This document shows positions 1-9,008 of a stretch of 64,000 nucleotides of DNA, piece by piece (the first letter of the stretch is position 1; each line of letters begins with the position of its first letter). A program made the position numbers and the translations under genes. This DNA comes from Aquamicrobium sp. LC103 (GTDB lineage: Bacteria > Pseudomonadota > Alphaproteobacteria > Rhizobiales > Rhizobiaceae): the NCBI RefSeq assembly GCF_001014615.2, contig NZ_LBCQ02000001.1, positions 372,001-436,000 on the forward strand. The letters are read 5' to 3'. The notes under the pieces were generated by a model. That model made no database searches and was not told the DNA's origin. It saw only the letters and a program-made list of their open reading frames with translations.

Positions 1-1
1 C

Positions 2-466
2 GGCTCGCCGCTGGACCTCTATTGCCTCCCCGGAAACCTGTTCGTGGCGAAGTTCATCGGCTCGCCCTCGATGAACATCGTCCCCGCGACGATCGAGCGG
101 GCCGGCGGACCGACGGCCGTGCGGCTCGCGGGCGGCGTGGTGGCGCATGTGCCGGTCGAGACGCCCGCGAGCGCGGCGGGAACGCAGGCGAGCTTCGGCG
201 TGCGGCCCGAGGATCTCCACATCGCGGCGGACCTGGACGGCGGCGTGCTGTTCGAGGGCAAGGTCGACTATATCGAGCAGCTCGGCGAGGTTCAGCTCGC
301 CTATGTCGACATCGCCCGCGAGGGCGAGCCGCTGATCGTCAAGCTGCCCGGCAGCCGGGAAATCGCGCGGGGCGCGATCCTGAAACTCACGGCCGAGGCC
401 CGCAACCTGCACATCTTCGACGCGGACGGCAAATCCTTCGCGAGCCTCGCACGGGCGGCGGAGTAG
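2..466 (+). CDS. Sugar ABC transporter ATP-binding protein, C-terminal part
   Basis: Only the last 154 codons are in the window; the start and the Walker motifs lie upstream. The visible part opens with GSPLDLYCLPGNLFVAKFIG and then SPSMN, the hinge after the nucleotide-binding domain in MalK/UgpC-type ATPases. A TOBE-like regulatory domain follows, with the FGVRPEDL motif near the middle. By family this ATPase energises a CUT1 carbohydrate importer at the inner membrane. The substrate cannot be told from this end. A full homologue of the same family lies at 12212-13297, but it belongs to a separate operon. Confidence 0.9.
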   Translation, partial: GSPLDLYCLPGNLFVAKFIGSPSMNIVPATIERAGGPTAVRLAGGVVAHVPVETPASAAGTQASFGVRPEDLHIAADLDGGVLFEGKVDYIEQLGEVQLAYVDIAREGEPLIVKLPGSREIARGAILKLTAEARNLHIFDADGKSFASLARAAE

Positions 467-500
467 TCTCGCCGGACCGTTTCAGATTACCACTGAACCC

Positions 501-525
501 CCTTCCCCGCTTCGCAGGGGAGGAG
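501..525. terminator. Weak hairpin between convergent genes
   Basis: A short stem made of CTTCCCC and GGGGAGG, with one G-T wobble, flanks an 8-base spacer and lies between the convergent ATPase gene and sitD. There is no clear T-run, so it is only a possible shared terminator. Confidence 0.3.
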
Positions 526-528
526 CCT

Positions 529-1398
529 CTAGCGCAGCACCTTGGCCGTCGGCGCTTCGCCCGTGGAAGCCGTCTGCCGCGTGTCGCGCCACCGCGACAG
601 GGCGAACGCGCCGATGAACACGATGGTCATCAGGAGGACGATGGTCGGGCCCGGAGCGCTGTCGATGAAGAAGGCGAGATAGACCCCGCCGAAGGCGCAG
701 GCCATGGCGACCAGCGTCGACGTGACGAGCATCCGCTCGAACCGCTTCGTCAGGAGGAACGCGATCGCGCCCGGCGCGATCAGCATGGCGATCGCCAGGA
801 TGATGCCGACCGCCGTCAGCGCGCCGACGATGGTGAGCGAGATGACCGCGAGCAGCCCGTAATGCAGGAAGCGCACCGGCAGGCCGATCGCACGGGCGTG
901 CTGCGCGTCGAAGGCCTGCAGCAGCAGGTCGCGGCGGAACAGCCCCACCGCGAGCAGCGTCGCCGCCGCGATGACGCCGGCCTGCGCGATGTCGCCCCAG
1001 GTCACGCCCAGCATGTCGCCGAACAGGATGTGATCGAGATGAACCTCGGTCTCGATGGCGATGTAGAGCACGATGCCGAGACCGAACATGCCGGAAAAGA
1101 CGACGCCCATGACGGTGTCTTCCTTGACGCGGCTGTTGTCCTTGAGGAAGCCGGTCAGGAGCGCGCAGACCATGCCGGCGGCGAATGCCCCGAGCGCCAG
1201 CGGCAGGCCGGCGATATAGGCGAGCACGATGCCCGGCAGCACGGCGTGGCTGATCGCGTCGCCCATCAGCGACCATCCCTTGAGCACGAGGAAGGACGAC
1301 AGCAGCCCCATCGGCGCCGCCACCAGCAGCGCGATGACGAAGGCCTGCTGCATGAACGGGAAGGCGAAGGGGAGAAGAAGCGTGTCGAGGAAACTCAT
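529..1398 (-). CDS. sitD: Metal ABC transporter permease SitD
   Basis: This is a 289-residue polytopic membrane protein of the ABC-3 (SitC/SitD, MntB, ZnuB) permease family. The N-terminus MSFLDTLLLPFAFPFMQQAF leads into the family segment LKGWSLMGDAISHAVLPG and about eight hydrophobic helices. It would form half of the membrane channel of a manganese/iron importer. The ATG was chosen because it overlaps the sitC stop by 4 bases (ATGA), which implies translational coupling. A much longer reading frame enters this gene from upstream, but its extra part is a shadow of sitC. Having two different permeases in one cluster points to a Sit/Mnt-type rather than a Znu-type system. Confidence 0.9.
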   Translation of the reverse strand: MSFLDTLLLPFAFPFMQQAFVIALLVAAPMGLLSSFLVLKGWSLMGDAISHAVLPGIVLAYIAGLPLALGAFAAGMVCALLTGFLKDNSRVKEDTVMGVVFSGMFGLGIVLYIAIETEVHLDHILFGDMLGVTWGDIAQAGVIAAATLLAVGLFRRDLLLQAFDAQHARAIGLPVRFLHYGLLAVISLTIVGALTAVGIILAIAMLIAPGAIAFLLTKRFERMLVTSTLVAMACAFGGVYLAFFIDSAPGPTIVLLMTIVFIGAFALSRWRDTRQTASTGEAPTAKVLR

Positions 1399-2255
1399 CC
1401 CTCGCCTCCCTGGAGCGCGAGCCGCGCCTGCCGGCGCGCGGCGAAATAGCCGTGCTTGGGCGCGAGGAAGAAGGCGGTGAGGAAGACGAGCGTCTGCAGC
1501 ACGACGATGATGCCGCCGGTCGCGCCGTCGATGAAATAGCTGGCATAGGCGCCGACGAAGCTCGACAGCACGCCGATCGCCACGCTGATCATGATGAGCC
1601 GCGGGAACCGGTCGGTAAGCAGATAGGCGGTCGCGCCGGGCGTGACCACCATGGCGATGACCAGGAACGCTCCCACCGTCTGCAGGGCGGCGACCGTCGA
1701 GGCCGAAAGCAGCGTGAAGAACAGGATGCGCAAGAGGCCCGGCCGCAATCCGATCGAACGCGCGTGGTTCTCGTCGAAGAAGGTGACCATCAGGTCCTTC
1801 CATTTGACCATCAGGATCGCCAGCGAGACCCCGGCGATGATGACGAGCTGGATCGTGTCGGCCGGCGTGATGGCGAGAATGTTGCCGAGCACGATGGTCT
1901 GGATGTTCACCGAGGTCGGCGACAGCGACACCATGAACAGGCCGAGGCCGAAGAAGGAGGTGAAGATCAGGCCGATGACGGCGTCTTCCCTGAGCTTCGT
2001 CTGCTGGTTGAGGAAGAGCATGGCACCCGCCGCCAGCGCGCCGGAGAAGAACGCGCCGAGCGCGAAGGGAAGGCCGAGCATATAGGCGCCGGCGACTCCG
2101 GGCACGATCGAGTGCGAGAGCGCGTCGCCGATGAGCGACCAGCCCTTCAGCATCAGATAGGCGGAAAGGAAGGCGCAGACCGCGCCGACCAGCGCGGAGA
2201 CCCACATGGCGTTGACCATGTAGCCGTAGGAGAACGGTTCGAGGAGGACGCTCAT
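1395..2255 (-). CDS. sitC: Metal ABC transporter permease SitC
   Basis: This is a 286-residue ABC-3 family permease and the partner of SitD. It carries the related segment LKGWSLIGDALSHSIVPG near residue 40, several strongly hydrophobic helices, and the family motif FFDENHARSIGL in a cytoplasmic loop near the middle. It should form the inner-membrane pore with SitD, powered by SitB. A 115-base gap separates it from the sitB stop, the only sizeable spacing in the operon; no promoter or other gene is evident there. Its stop overlaps the sitD start. Confidence 0.9.
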   Translation of the reverse strand: MSVLLEPFSYGYMVNAMWVSALVGAVCAFLSAYLMLKGWSLIGDALSHSIVPGVAGAYMLGLPFALGAFFSGALAAGAMLFLNQQTKLREDAVIGLIFTSFFGLGLFMVSLSPTSVNIQTIVLGNILAITPADTIQLVIIAGVSLAILMVKWKDLMVTFFDENHARSIGLRPGLLRILFFTLLSASTVAALQTVGAFLVIAMVVTPGATAYLLTDRFPRLIMISVAIGVLSSFVGAYASYFIDGATGGIIVVLQTLVFLTAFFLAPKHGYFAARRQARLALQGGEG

Positions 2256-2370
2256 GCCGCGACCTCGCGCATGGCTGGGTCGACGGCGCGGCGGGAAGCG
2301 GCTGCTTCCGATCCGCCGGCGTTCTCACCCCGCGATCTCCAAGGATTGATGAGGATCTCACCAGGCATCG

Positions 2371-3306
2371 TCATTGCGTTCTCCGACCCACGCGGCCTTC
2401 TTCCGGCCCCGCCGGCGCGGATGCTCCGCCGGTCGAGCGGGTCTGCTCGCCATAGAGCACCACCGGCCGCTCGTCGTCGCTCAGCACCGTCACCTGGCGC
2501 GCATCCTCGTCCTCGTGCAGGTCGGCCCCGCCCAGCACGAAGTGGCGCAGCACGCCGCCGAAGGCCTTTTCCAGGTTGCGCCGGGTGAAGACGTCCTCGG
2601 TCAGGCCCGCCGCCAGCACGGTGCGGTTGATGAGGATCGCCCGATCGCAGAATTCCGGCACGCTGCCGAGATTGTGGGTGGAGACCAGCATGATGCGGCC
2701 TTCGTCGCGCAGGGTGCGCAGGAGCGAGATGATGGCTTCCTCGGTGTTGACGTCGACGCCGGTGAAGGGCTCGTCGAGCAGAATGACACGGCCCTCCTGG
2801 GCCAGCGCGCGGGCAAGGAAGACGCGCTTCTTCTGGCCGCCGGAAAGCTCGCCGATCTGACGCTTGCGATAATCCTGCATGCCGACGCGGGCGAGCGCCT
2901 CGTCCACCATCCCGCGGTCGCGCGCGGTGGGAATGCGCAGGAAGTTCATATGGCCGTAGCGGCCCATCATCACCACGTCCTCGACCAGGACGGGGAAGTT
3001 CCAGTCGACGTCCTCGCTCTGCGGCACATAGGCGACCACGTTGCGCCTCAAGGCACGGCCCGCCGCCTCGCCCATGATCGAGACCGAGCCCGCCGCCAGC
3101 GGCACGAAGCCCATGATCGCCTTGAAGAGGGTCGACTTGCCGCTGCCGTTGACGCCGACCAACGCGGTGATCGTGCCCTGGGGAATGGCGAAGCTGGCAT
3201 TGCGCAGGGCGGTTTGCCCGTTGCGGTAGGTGACGGTGACGCGGTCGACGACAAGACCGGCGCCATGAGCGCCGGTCCCTGCTGTCCCGAGGACGTTTTC
3301 ATTCAT
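2371..3306 (-). CDS. sitB: Metal ABC transporter ATP-binding protein SitB
   Basis: This 311-residue nucleotide-binding protein has Walker [10 protein letters not shown] at residues 51-59, a Q-loop at [12 protein letters not shown], the signature ELSGGQKKR and Walker B VILLDEP. The WNFP after the Q-loop is typical of manganese/iron and zinc type ATPases. It hydrolyses ATP on the cytoplasmic face to drive transport through SitC/SitD. The ATG at 3306 overlaps the sitA stop by 4 bases, so the two are coupled. About 50 residues after the D- and H-loops (from roughly residue 260) form a hydrophilic, Gly/Ser-rich tail that looks less conserved. Confidence 0.92.
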   Translation of the reverse strand: MNENVLGTAGTGAHGAGLVVDRVTVTYRNGQTALRNASFAIPQGTITALVGVNGSGKSTLFKAIMGFVPLAAGSVSIMGEAAGRALRRNVVAYVPQSEDVDWNFPVLVEDVVMMGRYGHMNFLRIPTARDRGMVDEALARVGMQDYRKRQIGELSGGQKKRVFLARALAQEGRVILLDEPFTGVDVNTEEAIISLLRTLRDEGRIMLVSTHNLGSVPEFCDRAILINRTVLAAGLTEDVFTRRNLEKAFGGVLRHFVLGGADLHEDEDARQVTVLSDDERPVVLYGEQTRSTGGASAPAGPEEGRVGRRTQ

Positions 3307-4223
3307 TCCGAAGGTCCCTTGGCGGAAGTCCCGTTGGCCGAAAGCCCGTTGGCGATCGTCTCGGTGGTCACCCGCAGAAGGTCGAGATAGGTCGGCACGG
3401 GACCGCCGGCATCGCTCAGCGAATCCACATAGAGCACGCCGCCATATTTCGCGCCAGTCTCCCGCGCCACCTGCTCGGCCGGCTTGGACGAAACCGTGCT
3501 CTCGCTGAAGATGGCGGGAACCTTGTGCTCGCGCATCTCGTCGATGACCTTGCGGATCTGCTGCGGAGTGCCCTGCGCGTCGGCGTTGATCGGCCACAGG
3601 TAGAGTTCCTTCAGGCCGAAGTCGCGCGCCAGGTAGCTGAAGGCGCCCTCGCTGGTGGCGAGCCAGCGCCGCTCCTCCGGGATCGCCGAAAGCGCCTCGC
3701 GGATCGGCGCGATGGTGGCCTCGATCTCGTCCTTGTAGGCCGCGGCATTCGCCTCGTAGACGGCGGCGTTCTCCGGGTCGTTCTCGGCGAAGGCAGCGGC
3801 GATGTTGTCGACATAGATGAGCGTGTCGGAAGGCGACATCCAGGCATGCGGATTGGGCTTGCCCTCATAGGGGCCTTCGCCGATGCCCATCGGCTCGACG
3901 CCTTCCGAGACGACGACGCTCGGCACGTCGCGCAGATTGCGGAAGAAGCGTTCGAACCATTGCTCGAGATTGAGCCCGTTCCACAGGATCAGGTCGGCAT
4001 CCTGCGCCTTGAGGATGTCGCCCGGCGTCGGCTGGTAGTTGTGAATCTCGGCATCCGGCTTGGTGATCGATTCGACGGTCGCCGCCTCGCCGGCGACGTT
4101 GCTTGCGATGTCGGCGATGACGGTGAAGGTGGTGACCACCTTCATCTTGTCGCCTTCCTGGGCGGCGGCCGGCGCGGCCAACAGGCATGTGAGGATGAAC
4201 GTCAGGATACGTGTGAACGACAT
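3303..4223 (-). CDS. sitA: Metal ABC transporter substrate-binding protein SitA
   Basis: This 306-residue periplasmic protein has a clear signal peptide (residues 1-21, ending AAPAAA) and the cluster A-I (ZnuA/SitA) fold. Likely metal ligands are H61 (IHNYQP), H126 (NPHAWMS), E192 ([10 protein letters not shown]) and D267 (YVDSLS). The His-His-Glu-Asp set is the one known for manganese/iron binding proteins; zinc binders usually have a third His and a His-rich loop, absent here. It should deliver Mn2+ (perhaps Fe2+) to SitC/SitD. It is the first gene of the operon, with a strong promoter and a palindromic operator upstream. Confidence 0.92.
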   Translation of the reverse strand: MSFTRILTFILTCLLAAPAAAQEGDKMKVVTTFTVIADIASNVAGEAATVESITKPDAEIHNYQPTPGDILKAQDADLILWNGLNLEQWFERFFRNLRDVPSVVVSEGVEPMGIGEGPYEGKPNPHAWMSPSDTLIYVDNIAAAFAENDPENAAVYEANAAAYKDEIEATIAPIREALSAIPEERRWLATSEGAFSYLARDFGLKELYLWPINADAQGTPQQIRKVIDEMREHKVPAIFSESTVSSKPAEQVARETGAKYGGVLYVDSLSDAGGPVPTYLDLLRVTTETIANGLSANGTSAKGPSE

Positions 4224-4282
4224 GAGGACTCCGGCTTCGGAATGATGGGCATCATCGGGAACGGATTGGCCAATCCTCGCCC

Positions 4283-4311
4283 TAGATAGCGCGGCGTCCG
4301 CCCAGCGTCAA
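4283..4311 (-). promoter_or_regulatory. sitABCD promoter
   Basis: On the minus strand TTGACG (4311-4306) and TATCTA (4288-4283) are separated by exactly 17 bases, a near-consensus housekeeping promoter. Transcription would start near 4276, leaving a leader of about 50 bases before the sitA ATG. Confidence 0.7.
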
Positions 4312-4316
4312 TGCAA

Positions 4317-4333
4317 TTGCAAATCGTTTGCAA
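4317..4333. promoter_or_regulatory. Probable Mur/Fur operator, site 1
   Basis: The sequence TTGCAAATCGTTTGCAA is a perfect inverted repeat with 7-base arms and a 3-base spacer. It abuts the -35 box of the sit promoter. A related copy lies at 4384. Its position and match to the Fur-family gene beside it make it the likely manganese-responsive operator. Confidence 0.75.
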
Positions 4334-4383
4334 CTGGAAACGAGAACGAGCAACCTCCGGGGGCATGCGGCCGCGGCGGCGCT

Positions 4384-4400
4384 TTGCAACCCGTTTGCAT
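4384..4400. promoter_or_regulatory. Probable Mur/Fur operator, site 2
   Basis: TTGCAACCCGTTTGCAT has the same 7-3-7 layout as site 1 with two arm mismatches. It ends 18 bases before the regulator ATG, so it could mediate autoregulation. Confidence 0.6.
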
Positions 4401-4418
4401 CTGGAGCATAGTCCGGCG

Positions 4419-4850
4419 ATGACCGAATCGCAGAGCCAGAAGCCCGACTACGAGCGCGAATTGCGCAATGCCGGCGTGCGCATCACGCGCCCGCGCCGGG
4501 TGATTCTCGGCATATTGTCGGACGCCGGCGACCATCCCGACGCGATGGAGATTTTCCGGCGCGCGGTGGCCATCGACGCCAGCATCTCGCTGTCGACGGT
4601 CTACCGCACCATGAAGCTGCTCGAGGGCGTCGGCGCCATCCACAGGCACGCCTTCGAGGGCGGCCCGTCGCGCTTCGAGCCGGCGATCGGCGAGCATCAC
4701 GACCACCTGATCGACATCGAGACGGGCGACGTGATCGAGTTCCAGTCGGACAGGATCGAGGAGCTTCAACAGGAAATCGCCCGCTCGCTCGGCTACGACA
4801 TCGTCCACCACCGGCTCGAGCTCTACGGCCGCAAGCGGCGCAAACGATAG
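4419..4850 (+). CDS. mur: Fur-family metalloregulator, probably Mur
   Basis: This 143-residue Fur-family repressor has an N-terminal winged helix (residues about 15-80, with the recognition region [13 protein letters not shown]) and the metal motif GEHHDHLID (H93, H94, H96). It lacks the C-terminal CxxC zinc motifs of many Fur proteins. In rhizobia the Fur orthologue is known to sense manganese and repress sitABCD, and the divergent position here plus two shared palindromes support that role. The ATG at 4419 was preferred to an upstream in-frame start because the family begins here and the longer form would translate through the operators. Fur or Zur activity cannot be excluded by sequence alone. 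Confidence 0.88.
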   Translation: MTESQSQKPDYERELRNAGVRITRPRRVILGILSDAGDHPDAMEIFRRAVAIDASISLSTVYRTMKLLEGVGAIHRHAFEGGPSRFEPAIGEHHDHLIDIETGDVIEFQSDRIEELQQEIARSLGYDIVHHRLELYGRKRRKR

Positions 4851-5005
4851 AGCCCGCGAGCTCCGCTGCTTCCTCCTGACGCAGGGTACACGATGTCGCA
4901 TGCCAGCCATGCGTCATCGCCGGTTGACGTTCGCGCGAGGCGCCCTTCATCATCAAGGTTAAAACTTGCAAAACCACAAAAACAGCAAGACGGGAAACGC
5001 CTGAT

Positions 5006-6424
5006 ATGTCGAAAGCTGAAATCGGACTGATCGGCCTTGGTGTGATGGGCTCCAACCTCGCCCTGAACATCGCCGAGAAGGGACACGCCGTCGCCGTCTA
5101 CAACCGTACCTCCGCCAAGACCGGCGCATTCTTCGAGAATGCGGGCGAGCTGCGGCAGAACCTCGTGCCCTGCGCCTCGCTCGCCGAGCTCGTCTCGCAG
5201 ATCAAGCCGCCGCGCCCCATCATCCTCATGGTGCAGGCCGGCAAGGCGGTGGACGAGCAGATCGACGGGCTGCGCGACCTGCTCTCGCAGGACGACATCA
5301 TCATCGACGCCGGCAACGCCAATTTCCGCGACACGATGCGCCGCTTCGCCAAGCTCGAGGGCAGCGGGCTGACCTTCATCGGCATGGGCGTGTCGGGCGG
5401 CGAGGAAGGCGCGCGCCACGGCCCCTCGATCATGGTCGGCGGCAAGCAGGAGGCCTATCGGCGCGTCGAGAGCATCCTGACCGACATCGCCGCCAAATAC
5501 GAGGGCGAGCCCTGCTGCGCCTGGCTCGGCGAAGGCGGCGCCGGACATTTCGTCAAGACGATCCACAACGGCATCGAATATGCCGACATGCAGATGATCG
5601 CCGAGATCTACGGCATCCTGCGCGACAGTTTCGGCCTGGAAGCGGGCGACATCGCTCCGGTCTTCGAGAAATGGAACGAGGGCCGGCTCAATTCCTATCT
5701 GATCGAGATCACCGCCGCCGTGCTGAAGGCCGGCGACCCGAAGAGCGGCAAGCCGATGGTCGACATGATCCTCGACCGCGCCGGCCAGAAGGGCACCGGC
5801 CGCTGGTCCGCGATCGAGGCGCTGATGATGGGCGTGCCGGCGACGGCGATCGAGGAGGCGGTGGCGGCGCGCAGCCTGTCGGCCGAGAAGGACCAGCGCC
5901 TGGCGGGCGCCGCAGCCTACGGCAAGGCGCCGCGCGCGAAGGCGTCGAGCCCCGAGGCGGACTTCCTGCACGACCTGGAGCTCGCGCTCTTCGCCGGCAA
6001 GATCGCGGCCTATGCGCAGGGCTTCGCCGTGATGGCGGAGGCCTCGTCGGAATTCAAATGGCAATTGCCGATGGCCACCATCGCCCGCATCTGGCGCGCC
6101 GGCTGCATCATCCGCTCGCAGTTCCTGAGCACGTTGGCGGCCTCCTTCGAGGCCGACGCGGAGGCCGAGAACCTGCTTCTCATCGACGAGTTCGTGCAGA
6201 TGATGAAGGAGGCGCACCCCTCGCTGCGGCGGATCGTGGCGCATGCGGCGCTCGCCGGCCTGCCGGTGCCGGCGCTGTCGGCCGCGCTCGGCTATTTCGA
6301 CAGCTTCCGCCAGGCGCGCGGCACCGCCAACCTCATCCAGGCGCAGCGCGACTTCTTCGGCGCCCACGGCTTCGAGCGCATCGACGAGCCCGGCGAGCAC
6401 CACGGCCCCTGGGGACAGGGGTGA
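5006..6424 (+). CDS. gnd: 6-phosphogluconate dehydrogenase, decarboxylating
   Basis: This 472-residue protein is a full-length enzyme of the oxidative pentose phosphate pathway, converting 6-phosphogluconate and NADP+ to ribulose 5-phosphate, CO2 and NADPH. The dinucleotide-binding motif GLGVMG is at residues 10-15. The substrate loop GMGVSGGEEGARHGPS is at 127-141, and the catalytic region GHFVKTIHNGIEYADMQ carries K184, H187, N188 and E191. It stands alone between the mur and nitrilase-like genes. A TTGACG at 4924 is a possible -35, but the matching -10 is poor. The product, ribulose 5-phosphate, is also the substrate of Rpe encoded at 16.6 kb. Confidence 0.96.
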   Translation: MSKAEIGLIGLGVMGSNLALNIAEKGHAVAVYNRTSAKTGAFFENAGELRQNLVPCASLAELVSQIKPPRPIILMVQAGKAVDEQIDGLRDLLSQDDIIIDAGNANFRDTMRRFAKLEGSGLTFIGMGVSGGEEGARHGPSIMVGGKQEAYRRVESILTDIAAKYEGEPCCAWLGEGGAGHFVKTIHNGIEYADMQMIAEIYGILRDSFGLEAGDIAPVFEKWNEGRLNSYLIEITAAVLKAGDPKSGKPMVDMILDRAGQKGTGRWSAIEALMMGVPATAIEEAVAARSLSAEKDQRLAGAAAYGKAPRAKASSPEADFLHDLELALFAGKIAAYAQGFAVMAEASSEFKWQLPMATIARIWRAGCIIRSQFLSTLAASFEADAEAENLLLIDEFVQMMKEAHPSLRRIVAHAALAGLPVPALSAALGYFDSFRQARGTANLIQAQRDFFGAHGFERIDEPGEHHGPWGQG

Positions 6425-6647
6425 GGGGCGTCGGGCGCGAAGGTCGGTAGATTTCGCGACAAGTTGACGAATCAGGGTCTCGACGACATTCTCGTCGTGG
6501 CGTGACCTGCGCCTAACCTCCCAAGGCCTTCCCCAGCATGGCCTCAAAGGGGGCAAAGGGACTTTCCGTCTCGGGTCGTTGTCCTTGGTCTGATCGTCCG
6601 GACGTGGTTGCTGGGGGACTCGCGTCCGTGACGTGAAAGGCCCGACA

Positions 6648-7640
6648 ATGACGAAGAATGCAAACTTCAAACGTCGTGTACGCGCTCGCGCCGCCAAAAC
6701 GGGCGAGTCATACACGGCCGCGCTCAGGCAGCTGCGACATACGCATGGCCCCAGGCATGCAAACAAATCGGTGCGGTTGGCCGTGGCGCAGACGACCTTC
6801 CACGACGATCCCCGCGACATCTCCCGGCTTCGCGCCAGCGGGCTGGAAATGCGGCGCCTCATGCATGAGGCGCATGAAGCGGGCGCAAGGCTTCTGCATT
6901 TTCCCGAGGGTGCAACCTGTTCGCCCAATAAACGCATCATGTCCGCCAACGGACCCGGAGAGATCGGCCCGTCCGACTGGAACCGGTTCGAATGGGGCGT
7001 CCTGAGAGAGGAACTGGACGCCACCCGGCGGCTTGCGCGTGAGCTTCGGCTATGGACGATAGTCGGCTCGGCGCACCGCCTCACGCCGCCGCACCGGCCA
7101 CACAACAGCCTCTATGTGATCTCCGATCACGGGGAAGTGGTGACGCGCTACGACGAGCGCATGCTGTCGAACACGAAAATCTCCTTCATGTACTCGCCGG
7201 GGAAGATTCCGGTGACGTTCGAGGTCGATGGCATCCGCTTCGGCTGCGCGCTCGGCATGGAAACGCACTATCCGGAGCTGTTCATCGAATATGAGCGGCT
7301 TGACGTCGATTGCGTGCTGTTCTCGACCACCGGCGAAACTCCGATTGCCGCTCCGGGCTTCGCCGCTGAGGCACTGGGCCATGCGGCAAGCAACGCTTAT
7401 TGGGTCAGCTTCTCCGCCCATGCGCCGCAAAGCCTGGCGGCCCCTTCGGGCATCGCGGGGCCGGACGGCCGATGGGCCACGCAATGCCGGACCGATGGCA
7501 CGGCGTCCATTGCCGTCGCCAATATCGAGACCAACCGGGAACATCCCGCACGGCCCTGGAGAAGAACGGCGCGGACCGGAATTTACGACCGGCATAGGGT
7601 GGACAGCGACCCGAGAAGCGACGGCCGCAATATGTTCTGA
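6648..7640 (+). CDS. Nitrilase-fold protein with altered catalytic triad
   Basis: This 330-residue protein has two parts. Residues 1-30 form a basic helical element with TGESYTAALRQLR. Residues 43-300 match the carbon-nitrogen hydrolase fold: LAVAQTTF at the start, FPEG with E87 as the first triad residue, and a YPELF motif near 208-212. In canonical members the lysine sits in a Y-x-K-x-x-L context and the cysteine two residues before an Asp/Glu. Here these positions read YDERML (E170) and ALGMETHYPE (G203), with the nearest cysteine at C200. By hand alignment two of three catalytic residues are missing, so it may be a pseudoenzyme. ATG 6648 has AAAGG 7 bases upstream; a GTG at 6633 is the alternative. 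No partner gene is evident. Confidence 0.72.
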   Translation: MTKNANFKRRVRARAAKTGESYTAALRQLRHTHGPRHANKSVRLAVAQTTFHDDPRDISRLRASGLEMRRLMHEAHEAGARLLHFPEGATCSPNKRIMSANGPGEIGPSDWNRFEWGVLREELDATRRLARELRLWTIVGSAHRLTPPHRPHNSLYVISDHGEVVTRYDERMLSNTKISFMYSPGKIPVTFEVDGIRFGCALGMETHYPELFIEYERLDVDCVLFSTTGETPIAAPGFAAEALGHAASNAYWVSFSAHAPQSLAAPSGIAGPDGRWATQCRTDGTASIAVANIETNREHPARPWRRTARTGIYDRHRVDSDPRSDGRNMF

Positions 7641-7662
7641 GCGACGGCCTTTTCGCTTCCCC

Positions 7663-8694
7663 TCATTTTGCCTCGCCCGGCGCGCTGAGTGTCTGCAGCG
7701 TCCTCGGATCCTCGCCGGCGATCGCGCCGAGCACGGCGCGGGCGAGCTCGCGGCCGGCGAGGCGGAAATCCTCGTCGACGGCGAGGAGTTCCGAGCGGAA
7801 CAGATGGAGGAGCTGCGAGGACTGTTTCGAGACGATGTCGACGTCGCGACCGAGTTTGAGCCCGGCGTCCTCCAGCCCGGCCACCAGCGCGAATGCCGAG
7901 GCGCCGCCGCCGCAGACGAAACCGTCGGGCCGGCTGGGCCGCTCCATCAGCGCGCGCGCATGCGCCCTCACCTGCTCGATCGAATGGTCGATGGTGACGC
8001 CGCGCAGCGGCACCTCCCGCGCGCCCGTCTCGATCAGCCCCTCGGCGAAGCCGTCCGACATGTGGCGAAAGTAGGTGAGCGCGCGCGGCGGGGCGAGCAG
8101 CGCCAGCCGCCCGCGCCCGAGCGCCGCCAGCCTGCGCACCGCGTCGCGCGCGAAGGCGAAATTGTCGAAATCGTGGAAGGGGTGGTCGACCGCGACCTCC
8201 GTCCTACCGTGGGTGGCGAAGGGAAAGCCGCGCTCGAGCATGTAGTGGACGCGCGGGTCGTCGGGCTCGGTGCGCGAGATGATGATGCCGTCGGCCGAGC
8301 CGGTCTCGACCACGTAGCGCACCGGGTCGAGCGGATCGTTGCTGCGCGAATAGGGCGTGACGATCAGATGATAGGAGGTGTCGGCCAGATGCTCGGAAAT
8401 GCCGTAGACGATGTCGGAGACGAAGCTCATCACCCGGTCCTCGACATTGAGCACCAGACTGATGACGCTGGTCTTGCCGGTCCTGAGGCGGACGCCGGCG
8501 CGGTTCGGCCGGTAGCCGATCTGGCGGGCGACGAGCTGCACGCGCCTCCTCGTCTCCGGTCCGATCTCCGGCGCGTCCTTCAGCGCGCGCGACACGGTGG
8601 TGACGCCGAGCCCGGTCATGAAGGCGATGGTCTTCAGCGTCGGCCTGTCGCCGGCGCCCTGCAGTCCGTCCCCGGCAATCTTCCGATCCGTCAT
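7663..8694 (-). CDS. LacI-family transcriptional regulator of the sugar operon
   Basis: This 343-residue protein has an N-terminal LacI helix-turn-helix (TLKTIAFMTGLGVTTVSRAL, about residues 19-38), a hinge helix region near YRPNRAGVRLRTGKT, and a periplasmic-binding-protein-like effector domain. It should bind palindromic DNA as a dimer or tetramer and release it when a sugar or sugar derivative binds. It is divergent from a complete sugar ABC operon, and matching palindromes lie upstream of both. The ATG at 8694 was chosen because the DNA-binding domain begins shortly after it; an upstream in-frame start at 8727 is less likely. Confidence 0.9.
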   Translation of the reverse strand: MTDRKIAGDGLQGAGDRPTLKTIAFMTGLGVTTVSRALKDAPEIGPETRRRVQLVARQIGYRPNRAGVRLRTGKTSVISLVLNVEDRVMSFVSDIVYGISEHLADTSYHLIVTPYSRSNDPLDPVRYVVETGSADGIIISRTEPDDPRVHYMLERGFPFATHGRTEVAVDHPFHDFDNFAFARDAVRRLAALGRGRLALLAPPRALTYFRHMSDGFAEGLIETGAREVPLRGVTIDHSIEQVRAHARALMERPSRPDGFVCGGGASAFALVAGLEDAGLKLGRDVDIVSKQSSQLLHLFRSELLAVDEDFRLAGRELARAVLGAIAGEDPRTLQTLSAPGEAK

Positions 8695-8772
8695 CGCTTG
8701 TCCGTTCCGTCCTTCGCGCACCGGCATACAGCATCGCCGCGCCCATTGCCACGGTGGAAGGGTCGCAAATTA

Positions 8773-8786
8773 CTGCAACGTTACAG
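8773..8786. promoter_or_regulatory. LacI-type operator O1, upstream of the regulator gene
   Basis: CTGCAACGTTACAG is a 14-base palindrome with one mismatch, 78 bases upstream of the regulator ATG. It differs by one base from the perfect site at 9009. The 345-base intergenic region 8695-9039 holds both operators and no gene. Confidence 0.75.
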
Positions 8787-8975
8787 ATAACAAATCCGTG
8801 TGACGCGGACCAGGGAAATTCTGCCGCGAGGTGGATGTTTCGGTGCAGCGCGGCATCCGTGAAATCAACGACTTGGCGCGCATGAAAGACGGAAATAATG
8901 CGGTGCAGCACCATTTCCGCACACCGGCGCGGGTGTCGTTCGCCGCCGCTTTAATTCGCCTCCCGAAAAATTTCA

Positions 8976-9004
8976 TTGCGCCTCCGGACCGATTCTCCTA
9001 GGCT
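8976..9004 (+). promoter_or_regulatory. Candidate promoter of the sugar operon
   Basis: TTGCGC and TAGGCT are separated by 17 bases. The predicted start near 9011 falls inside operator O2, a geometry expected for simple repression. The hexamers are only fair matches. Confidence 0.45.
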
Positions 9005-9008
9005 CTAC

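Noticed and set aside
1399-2361. N-terminal extension of sitD reaching through sitC
   Set aside because: The extra residues are the wrong-frame translation of sitC; sitD begins at the ATG overlapping the sitC stop.
6425-6647. Promoter or small RNA upstream of the nitrilase-like gene
   Set aside because: A TTGACG at 6464 lacks a good -10, and only short palindromes such as CGTCCGGACG occur; nothing firm can be claimed.
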